Shown: positions 55,097 to 64,000 of the stretch, piece by piece | Position numbering within the stretch: position 1 is the first letter of the stretch | Layout: every line of letters starts with the position of its first letter | From: Hericium rajendrae | Taxonomy: Eukaryota > Basidiomycota > Agaricomycetes > Russulales > Hericiaceae | DNA: 64,000 nucleotides | Assembly (NCBI GenBank): GCA_033439255.1 | Contig: JAVRDV010000016.1 | Span: 248,001-312,000, forward strand | Reading direction: 5' to 3' | Position numbers and translations under genes: made by a program | The notes under the pieces: generated by a model | The model's input: only the letters and a program-made list of their open reading frames with translations | Told to the model about the DNA's origin: nothing | Databases searched by the model: none

Positions 55097-57160
55097 ATGC
55101 CGCAGGAAATTACGGAAATCGATCTGCTGGAATTTCCTCACCCCTTCTTCTCGCCTACCCATGACTATGAGCATTATGACGGTTTTGGCGAGGACCCGTC
55201 AACTGTATGTCTATCTTATATTGCCTGGAATTAGCCTGATGCGTCTCTGTCTTGTATAGGTGGCAGAGCTGCAGATGATCGCGCTGTCGTGGTCCATTCG
55301 AAGCAAGAGTGACTGGCAGACGAAGATGAAGGACCCGGCTATCCTCGCGCGCTGGCGCAAGGAAGCTTTCGAGCAGCAAGAGTCTGCGACTGTAGATCGC
55401 AAGTTGAGTTCAGCTATGGTGTGTATTTCTTCAATAGTTTTGCATGTCTGAATTGTCACAATGTACGGACTACGTTGCAGATTAGCTATGTGCTTGCCGA
55501 ACTTGAAGGCTACGCAAAGCTGATTGATCCCCAGACTGGCATTCAGGCAAGAGCATTTTCCCAGAATCCATCCTGGTGGAGAAAGCCTTAACGCTAGACC
55601 GTTTTAGCATGCGTGCAACGACTCCGTCTTTTGCTCTCATCGTTCTATCCCTGATGACATTAGAGCTAAGTTGCTCGCTGAAGTCGCTCAGCTCGAGGAC
55701 GTACCCGAGTCGCAGAAGGACTGGCATCCAGGCTCGGCCGGACAAGTCCTAGATCTCGTCCACCCGTCGCTGTACTGCATCGTCTACGGCCGTACCCTGG
55801 CCCGGTGGGAGGACGGGGTATACGCACCTTTGGCCGCCCCCGAAGGAGACACAGACGAGATGGACCAATTTCTCTCCAGAGAAACTGCCTGGATGCCGTC
55901 CGACTTCTCCGTCGCGGATGACGGCGCCGTTCGCCTCGTCTCGCCCTACATCAACAACATCCACCCGTCGAAGAAGGATCTCATTTCCGTGATCGAGTCC
56001 GTCCTAGGCGCGTTCGTGCCCATGTGGGAGCGTGTTCTGGGCTCGATATATCATATCAATGAATCGCGCCCTCACGACAACGGCACGGGTTTCTGGCCGT
56101 CGCACCGCATCAACTATGGCTCAGATGGTGTCATACGCTGTCTCTGGTACAATCAACCGTATCGCGAAGCGCCCGAGCAACAGGAGCACCGGGAAAACGA
56201 CTACGCCTTGTTTCCTGGCGAGGATTGGAGAGAACGCCGCATGGTCTGGTTGCGCTCGCTGCCAGCAGACGCGTTCTGCTTGCCGGAAGCGTATCCTGAG
56301 TACACTGGTGCTCTGGAGAGCGATTTCAAGACAGTCCGCTTGCGTGGGAAGAACCTGCAGGTCATTGTGAAGCTCGCCAATATTCACCTTACGCCCCAGA
56401 AACCTGAGTACCCTGGCGGGAACTGGCATGTTGAAGGTGCGTCTTGTCCGTGATTTTTTTTGGAGGCCCGTTGTGAATGGTTATCCGGAAAGGCATGCTG
56501 AATGAGCGGATCGTATCCACGGGCATCTATGTGTGTCGCTAGCTGTGTTCTTTCGAGTCACGGTGCTCATTCGCATGCAGTACTACGACTCGGAGAATAT
56601 TACCGATTCGCAGCTGTCCCTCCGCGTTTCTGTCAGCGAGCCTCTGTACCACATGCAGAACGACAACTTATGCACGCACGTTCTATACGGCTTCGAGGGG
56701 TGCGCAGAACCTCTGCTTTCATCGGAGCATCTGCTCACACGGCTATTTTAGCGGCGAGGAACTCATACAGGAACGCGGGAGCGTGACGACGACGCAGGGC
56801 ACGACGCTCGCCTTCCCGAACATCTACCAGCACCGCGTCTCGCCGTTCGCGCTCGCGGACCGCAGTAAGCCGGGACACCGCAAGATTCTCGCGTTCTTTC
56901 TCGTCGACCCCGAGGTGCGCGTGTGCTCCGCGACGGAGGTGCCCGTGCAGCGAGAGGAGTGGATCCGCGAGGCCGTCGATGACGCGCTTCGGACGCGCCT
57001 GCCGGCGGAGCTGCGGGCGATGGTGGCGGAGGACATGCAGGGGATGACGCTCGCGGAGGCGAAGGCATACCGCGCGGAGCTGGTGAAGGAGCGCAGTGCG
57101 TTCGTAGAGGAGTATGACGGGGAAGTCATGCGACAGACGTACAATATGTGTGAGCACTGA
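55097..57160 (+). CDS. DUF4246 protein, intact copy
   Basis: A member of a large fungal family of unknown biochemical role. It starts MPQEITEIDLLEFPHPFF at 55097. Exons continue VAELQMIALSWSIRSKSDWQ, ISYVLAELEGYAKLIDPQTG, HACNDSVFCSHRSIPDDIRA, then a long exon with WHPGSAGQVLDLVHPSLYCI, AWMPSDFSVADDGAVR, SYINNIHP and LWYNQPYRE. The C-terminal part has PEYPGGNWHVEG-MLNERIVSTGIY, YDSENITDSQLSLRV, GTTLAFPNIYQHRVSPFALA, RKILAFFLVDPE and the usual ending KAYRAELVKERSAFVEEYD...NMCEH. The HVEG and QHRVSPF blocks resemble the metal and 2-oxoglutarate binding layout of Fe(II) dioxygenases; that is inference. About seven introns; the last (GTGCGC...TTTTAG, about 56700-56749) joins FEG to GEELIQERG. The 3' third is copied in inverted form at 53590-54235. 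Confidence 0.85.
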
Positions 57161-57560
57161 ATGCTCCGTGTGCACTGAGCGCACTGTTTTCCTACGTTTC
57201 ATAATCTCATGAGAAGACTTTCACGCATAGTAGTATGGTATCTGCAACCATCTGCTCTGATCAGTCAACGCGCCCGAGCAGTAGGACAGCTAGACGAGGA
57301 TCGGCGAGGAAGCATGAGTCCTTGAAGCACGTTACCAATCTGTTCGCTCGCGTGATCGCGCATAACAACGGGATGCGTGGGTTTTTCTAGGAACGACGTT
57401 TGGGCTTCGATGTTTGTAGTAGCTCCTTGGGTAGACAGATAAAGTTTTTGACCGAAAACGCCTATCAGACCATCAAACTCTGCAAAACACCGCGACGGGC
57501 GTCTTGTCAGTCGTCAGTGTGATGATGCTGTGCTCACTGGAGATGCCGCTCGTCGTTTCG
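56810..57560. repeat. Right arm of the inverted duplication
   Basis: Counterpart of 53590-54235. It spans the last exon of the DUF4246 gene, its 3' flank and the end of the luciferase-domain relic. The arms are diverged by indels, so the duplication is old compared with the palindrome at 6-22 kb. Confidence 0.65.
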
Positions 57561-57785
57561 CCCCCGAGCGGCTTCAGCGCGGTCGCGACGAGCCAGAAAA
57601 GGATGCCACGTGGGATTCCGTTCGTGTCGAGGGCGCGCCATTGGTTGTAACTTGTAGCTCGCGCGGGCTGCGGGGAGGAGGACGGGCAGGAGCGCGGTGC
57701 GCACGGGGTACGTTTGGGCGGCCGCGGTGAGATCGGCCAGGGACGAGGCGGGGATGTAGGAGAGGAGCGCACTGATGGCGGCCAT
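57473..57785 (-). pseudogene. Broken N-terminal fragment of a luciferase-domain paralogue
   Basis: From ATG 57785 it reads MAAISALLSYIPASSLADLT and VRTALLPVLLPAARASY. In a second frame it continues NQWRALDTNGIPRGILFW, LVATALKPLGGETTSGISS. The last block matches WGWLCATALKPFGRETLGT of the gene at 58587-59523. The C-terminal domain is absent and the frame is shifted, so this is a relic. Confidence 0.6.
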
Positions 57786-58586
57786 TGGAAAGTTAGCTGT
57801 GGGCGCGATATGACTCGCGCGGGAAGGGATGAATGCGTGATTGCTGAGGAAGAAGCTACGTCCGGCTACCTCAGCAGCCCTTATACCCCCCACACAGCTT
57901 GCTCTTTGAGACTATGAAGGCGGCATGTCATAAAGATGCGACGCACAGGCTGGAGGCCGAGCGGTGATGATCATCCTGAGCTGCTGCAAGACCGTGCTGC
58001 GCACTCGCGTTGGCGGTGAAATGGCCTAGGCGCTGAACGCATCCCGACAGATCCCGACGGAGACGGCTGCATCTAAGCGCCCAAAAAGTGCCCACGCAGC
58101 GTCAATGCTGAGTTGTTGCCGGTGGCCCGACGCTGTTCTGTTCATGATTTCTATGCACTGATCCAAATCGCCTTATATGATGCTCTTGAGGTTGAAGTGA
58201 CAGCCGTACAGCCTGTTCATGCTGCTGAGAAGCGTGTACGATACGCTTCCAACAGGTAAACCCATAAGCCAGGAAGACTGGTTTGCCATCGGCCCTTACA
58301 GAAAAGTCTCGGAGAATAACAATGCATACGTGAGACTCACTGTTCTTGGCTAAGGCAGTTGCTGAGCGCTGAAGAGTTTGCCCAACGACATCGATACCCA
58401 CATCGGTTCTTTTCAAGCAGGCTGCAGTCTGCGATTTGGCACAGCATATGCGGGCGACAGGTGTTGCGAAAAATCGATTGAATGTGTGCACTTACTACAC
58501 ATAATTGCATAAGTATACAGAAAATCTTCACTTCTTTCTTCTCTCCTATGATCAATGCTCTTAGGTCCGCCGTACCAATCATGACC
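57786..58586. other. Intergenic region
   Basis: Nothing recognisable. A 129-codon minus-strand frame (58102-58491) has no domain. Confidence 0.4.
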
Positions 58587-59523
58587 TCACGTCGAGAGTT
58601 CCTCGCCGACAGCATATGACGCAGCGGCCCGCAGGACGCGTGTGAGCAGCGCGGCCTCCTCGGCGTCGCGCGGGGCGTAGAGCATAACATACTCCTTCGG
58701 GAGCTGGAGATACTGCACGCTCTCGATACCGAGCGTGTCCGTCCCCGCGAGCGGGTGTCGCTGCGCCCAGCCCTTCTCGATAACTGCCGCCTCGTCAGAC
58801 TCGGAGAACGAAACGACAAAGAGGAAGAAGGGACGCACGGGTCCTGCAGTCCGCGGGTGCAAGCACGGCGTGCAACGAGCCGTCGCTGCCCTGGTGGACG
58901 TGCGCGATCTCGCGGCGCGCGGCGATCGATGCGTGCGTCAGCAGGTGCGTCGGGATGTTCGGGTGTACGAGCAGGCCCTCGTGCTGGCGCTCATTCGGCG
59001 AGGGCCCGAGCACTAGTTTATCCGGGTGCCCGTTCGCAAGAGCGCGCATCGCCTCCACCATCGACTGCGCGCATCAGCGTAGGTATGTAAAGGAGACAGA
59101 GAGCGAGAAGGGCACGCATACCTCCTGCAGGGCGGGCGGGGCGCTCTCCGCGAGTTGGCGGTGCGGGACGAAATGCCACCCGGTCGGTGGGCGCGCACCA
59201 CTGCGCATGGGGACCGTCTCGGGCGCGAGGAAATGACGCGTGTCGGGGTCGCCCTCGTAGACCGCGGTGCCGAGCGTCTCGCGGCCGAACGGCTTCAGTG
59301 CGGTCGCACAGAGCCAGCCCCAGACATTGTGGGGCAGCCCGCCCGGGCCGAGCGCGAGGTAGCTGCTGTAGTTGCTGTAGAGGGGGAACAGCACGAGGAG
59401 CGCGGCGGTGCTCGTGACGATGATGCGGGTGTACGGGCGCAGGCGCTGCACGATGGGCGAGCGGGTGAGCGGCTCGAGGCGCTCGGAGAGGGCGGAAATT
59501 GCAGTGGAGGGGGTCGACGACAT
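58587..59523 (-). CDS. Luciferase-domain-containing protein (fungal family)
   Basis: Belongs to a fungal family that databases label luciferase domain. Light emission is not implied. It starts MSSTPSTAISALSERLEPLT at 59523. A hydrophobic segment follows (IIVTSTAALLVLFPLYS), then YLALGPGGLPHNVWGWLC, ATALKPFGRETLGTAVYEG and TGWHFVPHRQLAE. Intron 1 (GTATGC...GCGCAG) leads to HPNIPTHLLTHASIAARR, EIAHVHQGSDGSLHAVLAPA and DCRT. Intron 2 (GTGCGT...GCGGCAG) restores LIEKGWAQRHPLAGTDTL, LQLPKEYVMLYAPRDAEEAA and ends at TGA 58587-58589. The HxH...DGS and GW.QRHPL.G motifs are the family signature. Length is about 270 residues. The N-terminal membrane segment suggests membrane association. Confidence 0.75.
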
Positions 59524-60411
59524 GGTGTACAAGAGGGTAGGAGGTAGTGGTACTGTCTGAGAGCGTTCTCAGGAGGCGGGTATATATACTGGCGCATTAG
59601 GGGTGCCGAATTGGTCGTATGGAAGGCCTGGCCTGCGGAGTGGGCGAACCACGCCTGCGCACTCAACGCATGCCTGGCATTCCAGAAAGGACTGGTAAAT
59701 GTTAACAAGGGGTGACTTTCCGTGGGCGAAATGTTATTCGTCGTCAATAGAACGGAGGTTGAATCGTTCAGAACTCCGTCCTATTCCAGATTACTCTCTT
59801 CCGTCGCGTCGATGAAATAGACCACAAAACTTTTATTGAGAAGACAAATCGTGATGAGGGAATGCCATATAAGGGCAAAATGAGCTCGCGTAGCTTCGCG
59901 TATCAACGACCCTTCCCATATGCGGTTGTTTCTGGTCTGTCGAATCTATTCGGGGGGGTCGGACCCCCCTTACAGACTTTCGTTTATTCAAGGTTTATTC
60001 GAGGGGGTCAAGACCTGATCTGCCTGTTCCTCATCTCGCGTAGAGTCGGCATCTCGGCGATCTCACTTATTCTATTCTATGCAGCGAATAAAAGCCCACG
60101 GAAAGTCACCCAAGATTTCTCATGATGTTACCAGTGCCAAATCATAACGTAGTTGGAGTTTGTGGTGAGCTCGACTAGCGCCGACCAGAAGTAGCGGGAG
60201 TCATGTGATGAGGGAAATGTACTCGTGGGGGTAAGCGTTGGCATGGGCAACGTCCATTCACATTCTCTGTCATCGACAACACAATCACTGGCTGATTTCC
60301 ATTTTCTTTCTTCAGGCTCCTGCTGTCACTCCGTAGCATGTAAGTCTCCCCAAAAATGCTCTGCAAAATGCACCGATCATGCATCTGATGACGACCTGTT
60401 CACAATGTCAG
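59524..60411. other. Intergenic region and unresolved 5' exon
   Basis: No gene supported at 59524-60240. A G-run pair (GGGGGGGTCGG and CGAGGGGGTC, near 59950-60010) is notable. The first coding exon of the next gene should lie within about 60240-60410, but none could be joined in frame with confidence. Confidence 0.35.
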
Positions 60412-61789
60412 GCCGCTGCCGGACGAACGTCCCCGCGCCTCCGTCGCGAACCTCATAGGCCGCTTCGAACAGCATACGAAGCGCCAGTCGATCTCGGGCT
60501 CGACGTCTCCCCCGAGCAACGGCATAATCCTCCCCAGCCGCACCTCCAGCGTGCTCTCCCATACCACCGGCGACTCCGCCAAGGAGGAGCTCAAGACCGC
60601 GCGCGAGTGGCCCCCCGCATCCAGGAGCCCCCCAACCGCGCCCGCGCCCGCGCGCAAGGACACGCTCTCGACGCCGTCCCCCGCGCCAGCACCCGCACCC
60701 GCGCCGGCTCGTCCGAGCCTCGACACGCCCACGCCCACGCCCACGCCACCCGCGAACGCGCGCTCCGACCCCGAGCCACAGACCGCCAAGCCGCCGCGGC
60801 AGTCCCTCATCGCCGCGCCCAAGGCCGCCCCCGCCGCGCGCAAGCTCGCAAGCAGCACCGCGCCACGCCATTCCGCCCCGCCCAAGCCCACACACACATC
60901 CCCATCCAAGTCCACCCCCGCCCGGGCGACCGCCGCGCCCGGGTACCGCCCAAAGACCCCATCCAGCACCGCGCGCCCGAAGACGCCATCTCGCGCCGCG
61001 CAGCCCAAGACGCCGTCCCGCGCGAGCGCCAAGTCGCCCACCCCCGCGCCGTCCCGCGGGCTCTTCGCGCCGACCGCCGCGTCGCTTGCGCGCGCCCGTG
61101 CCGCCGCGCCGCCTGTCGCGTCTCCGGCGCCGCCGCGCAAGGTCGACCTGAGCCGGCTGAGCAAGCCGACGGCTGCGAGCGCGAGCAAGGCGCGTGTCCC
61201 GGCGCCTGCGCCTGCGCCTGCGCGGGGTGCGCCGGTGAAGAGGGGAGCGCCGGTGGGCAGGGGTGTTGCGAGGGGTGTGGGTGCGGGTGCGAAGGCGGTT
61301 TCGAAGGGCGCGAATGGGGTGAAGGCGGCGGCGGGAGCGGCTGTGGTGGTTGCGGCGGTTGAGGCGGAGCAGCAGGAGGCTTTGTCTGACCCTGCTGTTG
61401 AGCAGCATGCTGAGCCGGAGGAACTTGTCGAAGTGGAAGTCGAGGAACGCGTCGAGCTTGAGCCCGAGCCCGTCGAGCTGGAGCACGAGGAGTCCGAACA
61501 TGTGGAGTCCGAACCAGAACCTGCGGTCGAGGAGCATGCCGAGCCTGAGGTGCCCCTCGAAGGCGCCGAAGTGGACATCGAGGAGGCGCATGAGGCGGAG
61601 GACGCCGGCGCACAAATCGCGCATGCGGAGCCAGAGCATGTCGAGGCTGCACATGAGGAGCACGACACCGCTGCCCCCGTCGACGAGGAAGTGGTCAAGC
61701 GCGACGATCTCGAGGAGATGGTCGCGATGCTCGAGGCACCCGCCGCCATTATCGCCGCCGTGGCGGGTGAGATTCCCGACGAGGAGTAA
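60412..61789 (+). CDS. Ala/Pro/Lys-rich protein with acidic C terminus
   Basis: The main exon opens after the acceptor AATGTCAG (60411) and reads PLPDERPRASVANLIGRFEQ, HTKRQSISGSTSPPS, SSVLSHTTGDSAKEELK. A Pro/Ala-rich basic region of about 200 residues follows (SRPKTPSRA-like repeats: KTPSSTARPKTPSRAAQ, KTPSRASAKSPTP). Then come RKVDLSRLSKPTAAS and an Ala/Glu-rich acidic tail (EEHAEPEVPLEGAEVDIEEA), ending IPDEE at TAA. The strong switch from basic to acidic and the TPxR-type repeats suggest a disordered scaffold, possibly nuclear or cytoskeletal; no family is recognised beyond the short RFEQxTKR block. The start is not resolved, since the frame has a TGA at 60389 just upstream. High GC makes long antisense frames that are not genes. 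Confidence 0.6.
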
Positions 61790-62333
61790 AAGAACATGCA
61801 AGAAATAATCAGAAGGTAACGACGGCTACGCTTATGTCTATACCATGATCTCCCGCACCTATCTCTCCTCTATCCTCTCAGGCTCGGCGCTCCATCTGTA
61901 CATGCCCGCACCGCACGAAGTTTACGATCGTTTTAACTTTTACCGAGTACCACAACCCAATCCGTTCTTGTACCGCTACATTTCCTGTCCTTCGCTGGTT
62001 TCTTGTCCATGCTCTGCATCGTTCCCTTCACGCATCGGCCCGTCTCTTCGTTCGCACGCAATTGCTCATCTACACGTTATACCTTACTCGATTCCTGATT
62101 TCCTTGGCTTGGCTCCGTTTTTCGAACTTGCAGATTGGCGGTCGGGAGTGCCTTCTATACCCGCGCGTATGGTACTTACGAATCGATTCGCATTTAGTTG
62201 GACTGATTCTCGTCCCCGTGCTTGTCCAGACCGACGCCCATCGCCCTATAGGCAGCGTGGTGTTTAGCTCGTGAGTCAAATTTCACAGCCTCTTCTAGAT
62301 TGTTGATTGTGGCCTTGCGGCAACTGGAGAGGA
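61790..62333. other. 3' flank, nothing recognised
   Basis: T-rich 3' region of the preceding gene and unassigned DNA. Small open frames only. Confidence 0.4.
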
Positions 62334-63095
62334 GGCAGACGGCACTGCAGTTTTCATGTCACAGCCTGTCGCAGGGCAACAAATGGAAGTATATCTTCCG
62401 TGGACAGGACACTTCGAAGGCTTCCTACCGTTTTCAGGTCACAGGCTGTCGCAACGGAACGATCCAAGAGACGATAATGGATATCTTCCTACCAGTTTCA
62501 AACGAATATGGGCGACACCGGACGATCTCTTTTGAGTCGAAAGGTAACAACTCAAAGCACGGATGTAGACACCATCCTACTGTTTTCAGGTCGCGGATTG
62601 TCGCGAGGGAACAATTCAGGACACGAATATGTATGACGTTCTACCCTTTTCTGACTGATCAGATTGTCGCAGGGCAACAATGGGAGATACGGAACTGGAT
62701 GGTTTCCTGCCGTTTTCGGGTCACAGGCTGTCGCAAGGAAAGAACTCAAGATGACATGAATACGCATATGGACAGATTACTACCGTTTCTGTGTCGCGTA
62801 CTGTCGCAGGTCAATCTCTTTTAGGCTGCAAGGAAACAATGTGAGGTACGGATATGGATAACATCATACCGTTTTTAGGTCACAGGTTGTCGCAGGCAAC
62901 AACCTGCAGCAACTCAAGATGACGTGAAGATGGACGAATTCCTGCCGTTTCTGAGTCGCGGATTGTTGCAGAAAGACAATTGCAGACATCGATATGAACG
63001 ACTGACAACCTCTTTCGGGTCTCAGACCGTCGCAAAGGCGACAAGTGAAGGTACAGATGCGGATGCCCGCTACCCTTTTATCGTCAAGGATATAC
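62334..63095 (+). repeat. Degenerate minisatellite, about ten units
   Basis: Imperfect tandem units of about 54-96 bases, most often 64-74. The recurring words are TACCGTTTTCAGGTCACAGG, CTGTCGCA, GGGAACAA, CTCAAGA and ACGATATGGAT. Units begin approximately at 62334, 62430, 62484, 62573, 62639, 62703, 62776, 62863, 62937 and 63001, with a partial last unit ending near 63080-63095. Similarity between units is modest, so the array is old. The open frames inside it are by-products. Confidence 0.75.
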
Positions 63096-63849
63096 GCTGA
63101 GTTACTAGCAGCCCGTAACTCACCTAACGTCTGATTGAGATCATTCTTTGAGCAAGCCGACGGCGATGCTGTTCCAAGTTGCATTTGCTGCTGCAGTGAC
63201 CCAAAAACAAAAACAGGCTGAACATGATGATCATGTATTCCGACTTGCCCAAAGACTCTATCATCTAATATACCGGTGCATGAATAGCGTGAATAAGTAC
63301 AATGGTGAGTGCGTGAACGGGGCAGACCGAGCGCGGGATATTGATATGCTGTGAAAGAAGAAGAGGAGAGCCGAGTCAAGTCTACGATGCAAAGCAGGAG
63401 CAGGAAAGAAGCGGAATAACGTGACCCGTGTGCGAGAAGGAGAACGAAGTGCTGCGTCGTGGTTATGCGTAAGTAATCCGGGAGTATCTGCCAGAAGGGT
63501 ATGCGTGCGCAGTGCGCGGTCGTGGATGAGTAATCGTGTGCAGTAGAGTGCAGCAATAGCAGCAGAAAACGTAGCGGGCAGTTTTCGAACGCAACACAAC
63601 GCATGGTGCCCTCTGGCACCCATCTGGTGAAAAGTATATACTGGTGGTATGCAGGATTAATCGGAAATCATAGGTAAGGAGCGGACGGGCCAATAGTGCA
63701 CCTGAACGGGCTTGCCGCGCCCTGATCGGAAACGACCTTGGGCGAACTGGCACACACTGGGGTAGCATAGATTGGCGAACGCAGCCGCCAGGCATCGATA
63801 TTGCACATTAGACAGATCGAGCGACGCCCCGTCGACCTGTCAGTATGCC
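63096..63849. other. Intergenic region
   Basis: No supported gene. Minus-strand frames at 63261-63795 lack recognisable domains. It lies downstream of the gene that enters at the right edge. Confidence 0.4.
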
Positions 63850-64000
63850 TCATGGGCTGCGGACAGCGGCACCATTGTTGGGCATTGGCGGCGATGATGG
63901 TGGGATGCCGAGGATCCCCCATACGGGATCGTCCTGCGGCGTGTCGGGGTGCACCTCGAACTTGTTCGAGGTGAGCGCCGCGGACGACTTGGACGGGTCA
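63850..64000 (-). CDS. 3' end of an unidentified gene, cut by the window edge
   Basis: Reading in from base 64000 on the minus strand, an open frame gives DPSKSSAALTSNKFEVHPD, TPQDDPVWGILGIPPSSPP, MPNNGAAVRSP and TGA at 63850-63852. Codon choice and the absence of stops suggest real coding sequence. There are too few residues to name the product. It has a Pro-rich, probably flexible C terminus. Confidence 0.45.
   Translation of the reverse strand, partial: DPSKSSAALTSNKFEVHPDTPQDDPVWGILGIPPSSPPMPNNGAAVRSP

Noticed and set aside
60377-61801. Two very long minus-strand open frames (465 and 474 codons) opposite the Ala/Pro-rich gene
   Set aside because: They are mirror products of GC-rich low-complexity codons. 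They encode Ser/Ala or Arg/Gly runs without a domain, while the plus strand has conserved-looking blocks and a sensible acceptor.
62334-63095. CRISPR-like array
   Set aside because: Units are unequal and degenerate, there are no unique spacers between identical repeats, and the context is eukaryotic.

Overview
The window looks like nuclear DNA of an Agaricomycete basidiomycete. The genes have many short GT-AG introns, mostly about 45-75 bases, and several families are typical of mushroom and wood-decay fungi: a DyP peroxidase, DUF6589 and DUF4246 proteins, arrestin-like proteins, and a four-helix-bundle plus kinase protein. All calls come from reading the sequence; no database search was run.

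Layout. At 1-378 lies the start of an arrestin-like gene that runs off the left edge. At 1184-3127 is an FG-repeat nucleoporin (Nup49/Nup58 type). The stretch 3128-6461 is repeat-rich and gene-poor and holds a 0.7 kb Tc1/mariner-like non-autonomous element.

The main object is a 15.26 kb near-perfect palindrome at 6462-21719. Each arm is one about 7.6 kb two-gene DNA transposon with terminal inverted repeats. It carries a DUF6589 protein (probable RNase H-fold transposase) and, divergently, a RecQ-type superfamily 2 helicase with a proline-rich tandem-repeat tail. The two copies are inverted and meet at an imperfect, asymmetric junction near 14094. The arms differ by three small indels and only about a dozen substitutions that I noticed. 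The layout matches what I remember of AcademH (Academ transposons with a helicase). Both copies share an in-frame TGA in the transposase gene.

Right of the palindrome a C2H2 zinc-finger gene is duplicated in tandem, and the second copy is decaying. A mostly housekeeping block follows: DyP peroxidase (26861-28734), a conserved coiled-coil protein (29891-31072), mitochondrial MIC60 (31240-33417, minus), a second arrestin-like gene (34355-36072), an Atg22-like vacuolar effluxer (37160-39794) and neutral trehalase (41535-44360).

From 45.5 kb the sequence is lineage-specific and duplicated. It holds an MLKL-like kinase whose C-terminal tail recurs in two decayed downstream copies, an APH-like kinase fragment, a disordered protein, a DUF4246 gene partly copied in inverted orientation, a luciferase-domain gene with a broken paralogue, an Ala/Pro-rich acidic protein, a degenerate minisatellite (62334-63095), and the 3' end of an unidentified gene at the right edge. 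No LTR or other retroelement, CRISPR array, rRNA or tRNA gene was recognised.
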